Shown one piece after another: positions 22,780 to 33,192 of a stretch of 64,000 nucleotides of DNA. The notes below the pieces were generated by a model. The model saw only the letters and a list, made by a program, of their open reading frames with translations. It did no database searches and was not told the DNA's origin. The translations under genes and the position numbers were made by a program. Origin of the DNA: Solen grandis (lineage: Eukaryota > Mollusca > Bivalvia > Adapedonta > Solenidae); NCBI GenBank assembly GCA_021229015.1, contig CM037779.1, positions 1,860,001 through 1,924,000 on the forward strand, given 5' to 3'. The stretch's first letter is position 1, and the number at the start of each line of letters is the position of its first letter.

Positions 22780-22787
22780 CTTAAGTT

Positions 22788-22838
22788 AGGCAATATTTCT
22801 CAGGTGAGCAATTCAGGGCCATATTGGCCCTCTTGTTT
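22788..22838 (+). mobile_element. family A 3' terminus
   Basis: CTCAGGTGAGCAATTCAGGG then CCATATTGGCCCTCTTGTT is a clean family A 3' end with its hairpin. The body probably lies left of the hAT-like MITE, where GTTCAAATCATTACC and CCGCCACAGGGGTCA-type units are seen (21870-22010). Confidence 0.7.
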
Positions 22839-22978
22839 CTATGAAGATGACTTTACATCTTTATTAAACTATGTAAAGAAAATCCATGTACATCATAAAT
22901 ATGATCTATATATTTATGAAAATTTATGCCTGCAACTTACATTTCATGGTTGGATGAACATGGTTAAATTGATTGTTC

Positions 22979-24109
22979 TGCAGTATCATGCCGTAGACAT
23001 GTGGCATGATACCACACCTGGTCACATTATCCTGACACCAGGCCAACCAGTCTTACAACTTACCCTATATGCTGAGCGCAAAGCAAGGGAGCTATAACAG
23101 TACCATTTTTTACGACTTTGGTATGTCGTGGCCAGGGATCGAACCCACGACCTCCTACTCTCGAGGTGGACGCTCCAGGGGTACAGATTAGGTGCGTAAT
23201 TACGCAATTAAAATTGATAAAACCCCAATTCTTTTAAAATTCTAGCATATCAAAAAGCAGTTAAAAATTAGGTTACTCAAATATCCAAAACATTATGAAA
23301 CCAAGTGATGTTTACATATACTATCGTATACTGGTTACTTGCGAATCCACAAAATAGACTGCAAATGATTTCCAGTAATTTCCAACTTTGGGTTCCATTC
23401 AAATAAAACATAAATCCAGTTTGTCTAATTTGTTCATCTGACGCTTTTCTATTCATTTGCATCAAATATGGTTACACAAGGCAGGAAGAAACGGGTAAAC
23501 GTTTAAAAAAACACTAAGCGGATACCTAACACTGCATGCAAACCAAACATCAGGCATTTGTCGCGCAATAATTGATGATCTGGAAGTTTAGATCGTCTGT
23601 AATGGCACCGAGGTTGTCAGAGGTGTTTTAGACAGAAGTTTTGGATCGTGTTTACAAACCAGAAAAGCACGACAGCGGTAGAGTCGATAGCATCCAATTC
23701 CATTTTAATCGAACATGTTAACAAGTAAATAGTTTGTGTTTTAATTTAATAGTTAAAGGTGCTAAATCTTTGGATCAGGAAGATCAAATACGATTTAATG
23801 TTGTTGTTTTTTATTTAATTGTTGAGGAGCTAATGATAACTGCATATGTTAATTGTTAATTTGGCATTGTTGCATACAAGAACAGCAGACACATATACCA
23901 ATAAGTACATGTACTGTTATTTCAATTCCAAAATTAAGTTGATGAAAAAAAAGCAATTGACTTAATTTTGATGGAGTAACCATATTTTCATTACTCAATT
24001 AAAATTGTAAAAACCCAATTCCTTGAAAGGTTGATGAGTAAATACCCAATTGACCTAAAACCTTATATGTAGCCCTGACGCTCTAACTACTTGGCCACTG
24101 GGAATGTTA
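22979..24109 (-). mobile_element. tRNA-SINE S2, split by an insertion
   Basis: The minus-strand S2 body lies at 22979-23175: CAGGCCAACCAGTC, then the box B complement GGATCGAACCCACGACC. The 5' head, with TAACTACTTGGCCACTGGG, lies at 24078-24109. The two parts join perfectly once the element 23176-24077 and one copy of ACGCTC are removed. Confidence 0.85.
23176..24077. mobile_element. hAT-like element with 6-bp target duplication, 902 bp
   Basis: Ends are CAGGGGTACA and TAGCCCTG, inverted with one mismatch in the first 8. ACGCTC flanks it directly on both sides (23170-23175 and 24078-24083). The inner sides share AATTAAAATTG..AAACCCCAATTC on the left and the complementary AATTGGGT/AATTTTAATTG on the right, extending the inverted repeat. 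No open frame for a transposase was seen, so it is non-autonomous. Confidence 0.83.
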
Positions 24110-24997
24110 TGTACACATGTACACCATGATATAAACTTATAAATATTTAAGCAAAGTTATGGTGGTAACCTATATTTTATGGATGAACATGGTAAAATCA
24201 GTTTTTTTTACTTAGGTTTATCTTTGCTTTAAAGCTTTTTTCTATGATAAATATTGTGGCTGTCACAAACACTTCTCTGGCAACTTTGCCTCAGGTTCTT
24301 TTTGCACCAAATAATAATGTTTGGGTCTGATTAATTATCACAGAGTTATGGCCCTTTGTATTTTTGGCCAATCTTGTCTGCACTTTATCTCCAAAACCTC
24401 TGGCTTGACTTGGGTGAAACTTCATAAGATTGATAGTTCATGTGAGTTTTTATGCATGTAAAATAATATCATCAGTATTTTTTATTTTAAGTTCAGATGG
24501 TTCCCTGACCCCTGCTGTACCTATTATGGGGAAGTTAAATGGAGATACCCATAAAGGCATCTCAAAAATGAATGTGTAGAATGCATGTTTTCTATAAATA
24601 TGAAGCTTATGAATGGGTCATAGAATTATGAAAATTGATACAAATGTACACAATATATTTAAAAATACAAGCAAATATTAGGTTCTGACTATATGCTGAC
24701 GGGGCATTAGTGTCGCAGAGACACACTTTCTATTTGTAATATGTGTAATATATTTGATAATTATTACTAACTGAAGGTTCTGGACAGGGGTATTGATTTG
24801 GCATCTTCCATCTCTCCTCCCATATAATCCATTTTAACGTAATTTTTCAATTTGAAAAAATTTTATGTCCAAAAGTACATATTGAATTTTAAAGTTTTTC
24901 AGCAAATATGTTCCTTGGGTCACTCTCTATCAAGACTGTTAAAATTATTTGGCTCTGTCAAAAAATATGGCTAGCAGGGGGCAGAGCCCATTTTATT

Positions 24998-25473
24998 AGT
25001 CCCCTACCGGTGTTTACACCGGAGGGGACTATAGGTTTGCCCTCCGTCTGTCCGTCCGTCTGTCCGCTCAAATCTGGATCCCACGATAACTTAATAACTA
25101 AGCAAGCTAACTTGATGAAACTTGGTATATGACTAGATGGCAATGTGTAGATTATGCACATCATTTTATTTTTGTTCTTTGACTAAAATTGTGGTTGCTA
25201 TGGTAACGGAAATAGTGAAAATATGGCAAAAAATGGGATCCCGCGATAACTGAGCAAGCAAACTTGATGAAACTTGGTATATGACTAGATGGCAATGTGT
25301 AGATTATGCACTTCATTTTATTTTTGTTCTTCGACTAAAATTGTGGTTGCTATGGAAACGGAAATAGTGAAAATATGGCAAAAAATGGGATTGATTACCA
25401 TATTGAGTCAAGGTGGAGCCGGTAGGGGACTTTATGTGTTGCATACAACACCAGTTACTTGTTTTATAAAATA
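24998..25473 (+). mobile_element. family D element, HINE-like
   Basis: It starts with AGTCCCCTACCGGTGTTTAC and CCGGAGGGGACT (stem), then CCGTCTGTCCGTCCGTCTGT. It holds two tandem units with GATCCC(A/G)CGATAACT, CTTGATGAAACTTGGTATAT and GACTAGATGGCAATGTGTAG. It ends with CCGGTAGGGGACT, the inverse of the start, and a hairpin GTGTTGCATACAACAC before CAGTTACTTGTT. Confidence 0.85.
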
Positions 25474-25499
25474 TTTGCTGTTTCTTTTCCTCCCACTAA

Positions 25500-25550
25500 T
25501 ACCTGTTTTTCAGGTGAGCGATTCCAGGGTCTTCATGGCCCTCTTGTTTA
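25500..25550 (+). mobile_element. family A 3' terminus, isolated
   Basis: TTTTTCAGGTGAGCGATTCC then AGGGTCTTCATGGCCCTCTT and GTTT is a family A 3' end lying just downstream of family D. It shows that D inserted into an older family A copy, whose other pieces (TGTTCCTTGGGTCACTC near 24908) flank D on the left. Confidence 0.7.
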
Positions 25551-26406
25551 GGATTTACAGACTTTTTACCATCTAGATAAATTTGGTATTGACTATATTG
25601 CTATCCAAGTTAAATACTATACTTTTATTTACCCTGTCATACATCATGTAAGTTTTTTAAACTTTGCTTAACTTGTTATCAAATAAATTATTTCTCACCA
25701 AAATATAGGAAGATTTTAACATATCCTTTACTACTGTTTTTTGATCAACATGTAAGTCCTGTACTGCAAAACATATTGACAATACTCATCCCTTAATCTG
25801 AGTAAATTTTAAATTTTGTAATAATTTTGACCCAAAATATTAGGCACACAAATTGTTTATCACTTAACAACTTAGGTTGTGCCATGACCTTGACCCTAGG
25901 TGATTTGCTTAAGGTCAAGTTCTCATGCAATGCAGTTATCAAAATATTGTCCTTTTAAGCTTCAGTTTCTTAACTTAACCATTTATACTTTAAAGAATAG
26001 CATAATTTTGGTCTTCCCTACTTACATTACTTAGGTGAGCATCCATTGTCTATATCTTTATTTTCATTTATTCTTCACAACCAAGCAATAGATATTCTTG
26101 ATTGCCAATTTTTAAAATTTTGACTATCATTTTTACCTAGATTTTTCAGAGTCATCTGGGCCACTTGGTCCAATTTTGTGTTAAAGTTCTATTCTGGCCA
26201 CAGTTTCAACATGTTTCTTTTGATCTTCATAAAACTTGGTTGAGATGTTTGTCGGTATGATAAATTACATGAATGAGTATGGATCATTTAATTAACTTGA
26301 TCAGTTTTCTATTCTAGACATGAATTTTATATTGCACTGCAAATTTGTCTGTCGCAAAATGAAAAATCCTGTGGTGTCTACATTAACTTTTGTCAAAAAA
26401 AAAAAG
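25551..26406. other. AT-rich DNA, nothing recognised
   Basis: No gene supported. Possible degenerate repeat remnants with GGTCAAG motifs. Confidence 0.45.
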
Positions 26407-26520
26407 ACTGTGTTTGACAATAATTACAAAGGTGCTTGACAATAATTACAAAGGTATTTGACAATAATTAAAAAGGTGTTGACAATAATTTAAAAAGGTA
26501 TTTGACAATAATTACAAAGT
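26407..26520. repeat. short tandem repeat, about 23-bp unit x5
   Basis: Five copies of TTTGACAATAATTACAAAGG or close variants follow a poly-A tract. Confidence 0.85.
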
Positions 26521-26817
26521 AGGGATGGCAACGAATATTCGAATATTCACATTCATTTAGAATATATGAATATATATATTTTTTTTACTGTATACACTGG
26601 CAGATTAGGCACACTTTTTTCCAGATAATTCAAGTTTATGGAGGGGGTGTGCCTTATATGATGATAAACAGTTGTTCAGGTTTCTTTTTTCAGTCACCGA
26701 AAAGTGAAATTTACCGGTATACGATCTCCAAAAAATGGATATACTGAAAACTAATTATTATGATAACATGCAATAAAGTCTTTACGAAACCATCATAAAC
26801 AATAACAGGTTATTATG

Positions 26818-28266
26818 TTTCTCCCCATATTTATATGGGGGAGACATATTGTTTTTATCAGAGTTGTCTGTCTGTCCGTCTTGTCTGTCACACTTCTTGT
26901 CTGGAGCATAACTCACAAAGTATAAAAGCTATTAACTTGAAACTTCACAAATGGATAGATATCATGGAGGAGAAGTGCAGTGAAAAGAACCATAACTCTG
27001 CACATCATATTTCTGGAGTTATTGCCCTTTGTTAAATTTCTTACTTAATTATTGTCTGGAGCATAGCTCACAAAGTATCAAAGCTATTAACTTGAAACTT
27101 CACAGGTGGATAGAACTCATTGAGGAGAAGTGTCATGCCCAAGAACCATAACTCTGCACATCATAATTTTGGAGTTATTGCCCTTTGTTCAATTTCATAC
27201 TTACCTTTTGTCAAGAGCATTTCTTGTGCACTTTAACCCTTTCCCTCATAGAGGACACCATGAAAAGACCTATGCGAACAGCATAAAACCAGATCAGCCT
27301 GTGAGTAACTCGCAGGCTGATCAGGTTTTATGCTGTTCGCTGCTCCTCAGTGGTCTGGAAATGAGGACTTTATAATTAAATTTGGTAAGGTTTAACTGTG
27401 GTTTTCTGCAGATCAGGCTTTATGTGATACCTATTGAGTGCGTCAAAATGAGTCTATATGAGGGAAAGGGTTAAGACATATAACCTTGGAACTTCATAGA
27501 TAGATAAATCACATGGAAGGGAAGTGCAGTGCATAAGAACCGTAACTCTGCACATAATATTTTTGGAGTTACTGCATTTTGTTCAATTTCATTTTTTTAA
27601 ATTTTTTTTGAAAGCATTACTCATTAACTATGAGACATATGATTTTGAAACTTCATAGGTGAATAGACCTCACAAAGGAGAATAGCAGTGCACAAGAACC
27701 TTAATTCTGCAAATCATAATTTCGATGTTATTGCCCATTTAATTTTATATTCAATTAAGTTTTGTCTGCATAACTCATGCACTATGAGACATATAACCTT
27801 GAAGCTTCATAGAGGGGTAGACATTATGGACAAGAATTGCAGAACACTAGAGCATAATCCATTTCCAATGATTCTTGTTGGAGTTTTTAAACAATTTTGT
27901 GTCCTTAAGATAACTCCAGTTCAACTTATGTTATTGAAATTAAATTTCATTTATGGAAAGAAATTAATGAGAGAGAGCGTCATGCACAAGGTTCATAATT
28001 CTGGCCTCAGTATTTTTGGAGTTATTCTTCCTTTTCACCTTTCTTGACTGTAAGATAACTCTACTTATGTTCCAGTTACAGAAAGAAATTGATGAGAGAA
28101 AGTGTCACACACAAGGTTCATAACTCTGTACGGAGCTTTAACAATATAGTCAGCCATTTAACTTAAACTATTTGCATATGTCACTGTGTGCCTTAGTGTA
28201 TATGTGTGTGTGACAGGAAGGGGGTGGGGGGAGACATCAGTTTTCTACGAAAACAACTCTCTAGTT
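26818..28266 (+). mobile_element. family E element, HINE-like, with nested MITE
   Basis: It starts with TTTCTCCCCATATTTATATG then GGGGGAGACA (stem) and GTCTGTCTGTCCGTC. Units of about 200 bases contain GAGCATAACTCACAAAGTAT, TTGAAACTTCACA and GAAGTGCAGTG. It ends with GGGGGGAGACATC, the inverse of the start, and TCTCTAGTTTTT. A TTAA MITE sits inside at 27237-27470. Confidence 0.82.
27237..27470. mobile_element. TTAA MITE, copy 1
   Basis: Ends CCCTTTCCCTCATA and TATGAGGGAAAGGG are inverted and bordered by TTAA. Inside is a long palindrome: ACAGCATAAAACCAGATCAG, CCTG, then a short loop and the reverse CAGGCTGATCAGGTTTTATG, CTGT. Comparing the host repeat with its sister unit (GCACTATGAGACATATAACC near 27780) shows the site before insertion. 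Confidence 0.85.
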
Positions 28267-28350
28267 TTTCTTCTTATTAGTTATCATGCTAGTATATTTT
28301 ATGATAAAATGATTGTGAAAAACTGAAACAACTTGTTGGAAGACATTTTT

Positions 28351-28413
28351 AGCTAGACTATTCAAAGAATATGAGAGCTATTGTAGTCACCTATGCGTTG
28401 GTGTTGCAGCTTT
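28351..28413 (+). mobile_element. left part of a family B element, cut by the viral element
   Basis: AGCTAGACTATTCAAAGAAT then ATGAGAGCTATTGTAGTCAC matches the start of the family B copy at 19905. The match stops after GTTGCAGCTTT at 28413, where the virus-like element begins with AG. Confidence 0.82.
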
Positions 28414-28447
28414 AGTAATATACATACTGGGGGTTCTGGAACACTTT

Positions 28448-28459
28448 GATATAAAAGAT
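28448..28459 (+). promoter_or_regulatory. possible TATA element near the left end
   Basis: GATATAAAAGATC lies 34 bases inside the left terminus and about 40 bases before the first + frame. It is a plausible TATA box for rightward viral transcription, judged by sequence and position only. Confidence 0.3.
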
Positions 28460-28486
28460 CTTTTTTAGGCTTACTATAGTGTATTT

Positions 28487-28741
28487 TTGCTGTTGCTGGA
28501 GCTACCGCAAATGTTGGCTACCAGGCTCTTACTCGGCACGATAGACTGTAAAATACACCTGATGAGGTTTCGCAAAGGTGGCGGCACGCGGCCCTGTAAG
28601 GTCTGTGGAGTGGGCATCAAGAACGCCATTGGGTTGTGCATACCATGTGGGTTTAGAAAGGTAAACCTCAAGATTTGCATACAACAACAGACAGCTCTCA
28701 ACAGAGAATTCAAACGCCTGGCGACTATCCATATTTGTTAG
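28487..28741 (+). CDS. small putative zinc-binding viral protein
   Basis: An 84-codon frame whose later part reads FRKGGGTRPCKVCGVGIKNA followed by IGLCIPCGFRK, two CxxC pairs 14 residues apart, which looks like a zinc ribbon. It ends at TAG before the 66-bp tandem repeats. Frames on the other strand lack such motifs. The start is uncertain: the first 26 residues (ATG-less, beginning at TTG) may be non-coding. No function can be given beyond likely zinc binding. Confidence 0.4.
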   Translation: MLLLELPQMLATRLLLGTIDCKIHLMRFRKGGGTRPCKVCGVGIKNAIGLCIPCGFRKVNLKICIQQQTALNREFKRLATIHIC

Positions 28742-28779
28742 TCAGGCCCAAATAATTTATTTTTTAAATTTTTTTTCGT

Positions 28780-29027
28780 TCCTATTAGATAAGTGTGTCC
28801 CATTAGCTATACTAACCTAGCACTGTGGTTAAAATATTTTGACCCCCATATTACATAAGTGTGTCACATTAAGCTATACTGACCTAGCGCTATGGTTAAA
28901 ATATTTTGACCCCTATTAGAGAAGCGTGTCACATTAGCTATACTGACCAAGCGCTGTGGTTAAAATATTTTGACTCCCCTATTAAAGGAATGTGTCACAT
29001 TAGCTATACTGACCTAGCGCTGTGATG
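28780..29027. repeat. 66-bp tandem repeat, 3.7 copies, inside the viral element
   Basis: Units contain GTGTCACATTAGCTATACTG, ACCTAGCGCTGTGGTTAAAA and TATTTTGACCCC. They lie between the small zinc-type frame and the polymerase. Such subterminal direct repeats could carry promoter or origin function in a virus, or be a later expansion. Confidence 0.88.
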
Positions 29028-29029
29028 GT

Positions 29030-31690
29030 TTAACACCACGAGGCGGCAAAAGAGTTGAGAGATGAGTTTGAGAGAATTTCTGGAGAGAGGCCTCTGCAAG
29101 ACTACGTGAGAGGCTTGATGACATCCGAGCCCGCCAGGGAGGTGTGATTCTTGATGAACCTATTCCGGATGGCCTGCCTGAGCCCATAACTCCTCGCCGT
29201 ACTACACAGGTAAAGCCACCAAGGTTGGCCAAGAAAAGAAAATTCGAGGCTATCCTGAAAGAGTTTGATCCACTCCCTAAGAAGCTGAGAACTACCGCGG
29301 ACTATCAGGAAGAGATCCTAGATCTGTTCAGGCACAAAAAAGAGGACCTGACATTCTACGAAACCCGCTGGGTTATTGGGGCTTTCTCCGAGGATGGCAG
29401 ATGAATGTACCTCAAGGACAGGGTGCAGACCCTAGGGCATTCCTTGAGGAAGTGGAACCTAGCATCCATGACAAGCTGGTAGAAGAGATCAAGGCTCTGA
29501 AAGGTTTTAAGTTCCAGCTGGCTCTCAAGGTCAGGCTTCGGAAGGACAACCCAGACAGTAGTGAAGAGTACACGGACCCCGTGCTGCGTCATAAGCAGGA
29601 GGCTATTCTGCAGGAAATAGAAGAATCCCTCAATCGTGCTTTCCCAAGGATCCAAGAAACGCTCGAGAAGTGGACCTAAAGAGGATCTGGCTGGGTTGTA
29701 GATCAGGTACAGACCCTTTGGCTAGACATTGATAGATATCAACCATTGAGAGGTGGGACGTATATCCCACTACCAGCAAAGGTAAAGCATAAGAAAGCCA
29801 TTGTTAATGTGAAAAACAAGGATTACCACTGCCTCCCCTGGTCTCTCAGGTCAGGCCCTCAAAGTATCCCACCGAAGACAGCCACTTTACAGAGATTGAT
29901 CTTCCTACACTAATCTCAAATCCCAAAGGTCGAGCGGCAGAACAACTTGGCTATCAACGTCTTTGGCTCGGACAAGGGAGTCACTGTATTCCACCTCAGC
30001 AAGCAGCTAGAGGAGATACCAAGAATAAACCTGCTCCTCATAGAGAAGGCTGGAAAATTCCATTACACATGGATCAAGGACTTAAATCGCCTCCTACATG
30101 ACCAGACTAGGCACAAAGAACGTAAACACTTCTGCGAGCGCTGCCTACACGGTTACTACAGAGAGGATCTGCTAGAGGCCCACAAGTCAGAGTGCTAGGG
30201 AATCGGTCAAACAGCTGTCAGAGATGCCCAAAGAGGGTAAAAATAAGCTAACATTCCAGAACCATCACAAGCAGCTCCTGGCCCCTTATATCATCTACGC
30301 TGACTTTGAGGCACTCACCGTCAGGGTTGAGGGCCCAGAGCTCGACCCCACAAAGAGCAACACTCAAAAAACGCAAAAGCATGAGGCTTGCAGTTACTGC
30401 GGTATGATGGCCATACAGAGCCGCCAGTTGAATACCGGGGTCCCAATGCGGCAGAACATTTCCTAAAGGCCCTTCAGGAAGAGGAGCGCAAAATCAAGCA
30501 AGTGTTGTCTTTTCCAAAGGAAATGAGGATGACACGGGAGGACTGGCAAGCCTACAATGCTGCTACTAACTGCCATGTATGTGAAAAGCCACTTGAAGGA
30601 GACTTAGTCCATGACCACTGTCATATCACAGGGTAATACAGAGGAGCAGCCCATAATGCCTGTAACCTAATCTGCGACTTAACTCAAAGACAACCACTTT
30701 ACCAGTGGTCTTCCACAACCTGCGAGGTTACGACTCCCACCTGCTTATGCAGGCCATCTCAAAGGTCGAGGGCAAGGTAAGCTGCATACCCAACAACACA
30801 GAGAAATACAACTCATTCGGCTTTGGCCAGCTTCACTTCATCGACAGCGCCCAGTTCCTGCTGACATTGCTCGACAGGCTGGTATCTGCCAACAAACCAG
30901 AGGCTTTCCTAGTTACCTCCCACTATGAGCCCGAACACAAGCTCCTGATGTGCAAGGGTGTGTACCCCTACAAGTATATGGACTCCTGGGAGCGCTTCAC
31001 AGAGACAAGGCTCCCACCAAAGGAGGCATTCTACAGCAAGCTCTCCAATGAGCACATTTGCGATGAGGACTATGCCCACCCTCAGAAAGTCTGGACGGCC
31101 TTTAGGTGTAAAAACCTCGGGGACTACCATGACCTCTACAACCGCACAGATGTCCTCCTACTGGCAGATGTCTTTGAAACATTCCGGAAGACTTGCCTAA
31201 GGCAGTATGACTTATACCCTGCACACTATTATACAAGCCCCGGATTTTCATGGGACACCCTTCTCAAGAAGACAGGCGTGGAGCTTGAGCTTCTCACAGA
31301 TTATGACCAGCACCTTTTCATCGAGAAGGGGATGCAGGGAGGCATCTCCATGGTATCAAAGTGCTATGCCAAAGCAAACAATCCTCTGGTCAAGGGATAC
31401 AACCCTGAAAAGCCTAGTAGCCACATCCTCTACCTAGATACAAACAACCTCTATAGGTGGGCCATGTCTCAGGCTCTACAGACAGGAGGTTTTGATTGGG
31501 TGGAAAATTGCCAGCAGCTGGCCATTGCAAATCATCCAGCCGATGACCCCGAGGGCTACATCCTAGAGGTGGACCTGGAGTACCCACAAGAGCTGCACAA
31601 TGCACAAAACGCATATCCTCTGGCACCAGAGTGCATGGTAGTCCAAAAACAGTGGATGTCCCATTACCAGCACAGCTTACCAGTGACTAA
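29030..31690 (+). pseudogene. protein-primed family B DNA polymerase, truncated and frameshifted
   Basis: This is the replicative polymerase of adintoviruses/Polintons. In order it shows an N-terminal region (29030-29680), an RGGTYIPLP block (about 29750), a CERC...H...C zinc motif (about 30140), Exo I YADFEAL (30298-30318), a CHVCEK...HDHCH zinc knuckle (about 30575-30630), Exo II NLRGYDSH (about 30718), Exo III YNRTDVLLLADVF (about 31138) and a polymerase A-type motif YLDTNNLYRWAMS (31432-31470). The frame is broken near 29123, 29402, 29680-29946, 30198 and 30680, with a nonsense TAA at 30634-30636. Longest open piece: 30705-31712. The B and C (DTD) motifs and the thumb are missing because the sequence switches near 31680 to minus-strand genes. 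Confidence 0.9.
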
Positions 31691-31942
31691 AGAATACTCC
31701 CGCATAGCCTGATCTACATCATTAAAGGTTTGGACGGCGTGGCCTTGCCGCCTAAGCTCATTTTGGATGAAATCAATTTGTTGAGTTCGCCTTTCAGTCC
31801 ACTCCGCTTGTGCCACCTGTAATTGTTCTACTGCGAGGATGTGGCGACACCTCTCTTCGTCAACTTTGTAGTCCTTAAGACTGCTGAATAAGAAGTTACT
31901 CCCAGTGAATGCCACTGCGTTAGCTATAGCTCCCCTCAACAA
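31664..31942 (-). CDS. hypothetical viral protein, helical
   Basis: 92 codons. It starts near LLRGAIANAVAFTGSNFLF, a hydrophobic stretch, and continues with a helix-prone charged region (VEQLQVAQAEWTERRTQQID, NELRRQGHAVQTFNDVDQAM) likely to form a coiled coil. The start is uncertain (TTG; an ATG lies just upstream in another frame). The last codons run into the broken end of the polymerase on the other strand, so the native C-terminus may be lost. Function unknown. Its place among capsid-module genes suggests a structural or assembly role. Confidence 0.55.
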   Translation of the reverse strand: MLRGAIANAVAFTGSNFLFSSLKDYKVDEERCRHILAVEQLQVAQAEWTERRTQQIDFIQNELRRQGHAVQTFNDVDQAMREYSLVTGKLCW

Positions 31943-31978
31943 TACTAGTCATCTTCGTGTAATGTTAATGAATCATCT

Positions 31979-32510
31979 CTACTTTAATATGTTATCAGGG
32001 ATTATTTCTTGCTTGACTAGAAGATCTTTGGTTGCCAGTGCGGCTGTTACGTCGGCTACGGCCATGCCAACGTCACGAGGAGTGAAGTCTAGCTTGGGAA
32101 AATTACCCCCACATACAGCCTTACTTAATCTGGCGTATCCTATTGTTCAATGCAGCGACAGAATTATGTTGAGTGCCAGAGGCCACCTTAGTTTTCCAAA
32201 ATATTGCAGCTAGGACGACTACTACACCAGCTGCCATTATAATGCTATTTGTATTGTCAGAGTGTTTTGGCGGTTCCTCCTGAGTGGGTGGTTCCTCCTG
32301 ACTGAATTTTTTAGTGTCCTTCTGCCAGGCCTCTGCCGCCTTTAGACACTTCAAGAGATCTTTCTGCTTCTTTTTTCTGGCCTCTGGCCCTGCCTTACCA
32401 GCCACAACACGCCTAGGGTCCTTGGGAGATGGATTTGTCACCCTCTCTGGCAACTTCTGCGGCTCCGGCTCCAGCTGCAGCTCCGGCTCCTCAACTATTG
32501 TCATCTTCAC
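31979..32510 (-). pseudogene. viral single-pass membrane protein, frameshifted
   Basis: It starts MKMTIVEEPELQLEPEPQ, with acidic Glu-Pro repeats, followed by a Lys-rich helix (EARKKKQKDLLKCLKAAEAW), a Pro-Glu-rich spacer (SQEEPPTQEEPP) and a strong membrane segment (SIIMAAGVVVVLAAIFW). The first frame stops at 32121. A second frame (GGNFPKLDFTPRDVGMAVAD...) continues with coding-like sequence to a TAG at 31979, so a frameshift near 32125 is likely. Alternatively these are two genes. Comparable small membrane proteins sit near the capsid genes of adintovirus-like elements. No specific function is claimed. Confidence 0.5.
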
Positions 32511-32985
32511 TTAGTATAACTAATTGCTTACTAGGTGCTTGGCAATTTTTAAAAGTGAATAGCATTGCTGTGACAGGAGCTAAGTACGGGCCAAAGTGAT
32601 GGTATAGTTCGCAGGTAGTGGTGTTTAGCACGTGGCTGACAAAAGGGTAAGACTCCATGTCAGCAATAAGTAAATCTTGTTGTGGGATGGGTAGAAAGTG
32701 GCTTACCGCCTTTGTGTAAATCTGGAGTACTGCGGAGCCGAGGGTCTTGGTCATACTCGCTCCTAGCCGAGAGTAACGAGAGTAGAGTTTGTCAATCTCT
32801 TTGTCTGGAAGGTGTTCGATCTGATCCACAGAAAATTCTTTTCCCATGTACTTTTTTGACTGACCTCCCATGGCGAGGGCTGACAATCTTTGCCTCTTAA
32901 GTCTATCAGGAGAAGTGTCACACTGCTTTTCATTGGGGCGCGTAGTGCCTTGATCGGCAAGAAGATCATGAGTAACTCGTCGCAA
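32491..32985 (-). CDS. hypothetical viral protein
   Basis: 164 codons. The core has FSVDQIEHLPDKEIDKLYSR then YSRLGASMTKTLGSAVLQIY, which looks like an alpha-helical globular segment with a glycine-containing turn, followed by FLPIPQQDLLIADMESYPFV. The C-terminal 25 codons overlap the start of the downstream membrane protein by 20 bases, a typical compact viral arrangement. Start uncertain: MGGQSKKYMGKEF (about 32870) is a better start than the listed one and looks N-myristoylatable (MGG). No family recognised. Confidence 0.5.
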   Translation of the reverse strand: MRRVTHDLLADQGTTRPNEKQCDTSPDRLKRQRLSALAMGGQSKKYMGKEFSVDQIEHLPDKEIDKLYSRYSRLGASMTKTLGSAVLQIYTKAVSHFLPIPQQDLLIADMESYPFVSHVLNTTTCELYHHFGPYLAPVTAMLFTFKNCQAPSKQLVILSEDDNS

Positions 32986-33128
32986 TCCATGGCTATAGTC
33001 ACATACTTCCCAATTCTAATTGTAAACTTATACACTGCCAGAAACGAAATGTAAGATAAAATAAGGCAACAAAGTAGAGCTGCTAACACTATATGTCCAG
33101 CACCGCCGGCTCTATGTACTGCCATCAA
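32763..33128 (-). CDS. small viral membrane protein
   Basis: The frame starts MMAVHRAGGAGHIVLAALLC with a clear membrane helix (IVLAALLCCLILSYISFLAV), followed by a short basic tail. The supported part is about 33128-32985. Beyond that the frame overlaps the neighbouring gene and reads like its shadow (frequent Leu/Ser without pattern), so the native stop is probably lost. A signal-anchor protein is the best description. Confidence 0.45.
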   Translation of the reverse strand: MMAVHRAGGAGHIVLAALLCCLILSYISFLAVYKFTIRIGKYVTIAMDCDELLMIFLPIKALRAPMKSSVTLLLIDLRGKDCQPSPWEVSQKSTWEKNFLWIRSNTFQTKRLTNSTLVTLG

Positions 33129-33192
33129 CTATATGGTAACTACTTGGCTGAGAAGTATTGAACAAAAGCTTAGCATGCTTACTTTTGGCAAG

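Noticed and set aside
29401..29404. ATGA start-stop overlap as deliberate translational coupling in the polymerase region
   Set aside because: The gene is broken at many places and both pieces belong to one polymerase. A chance overlap at a frameshift is more likely.
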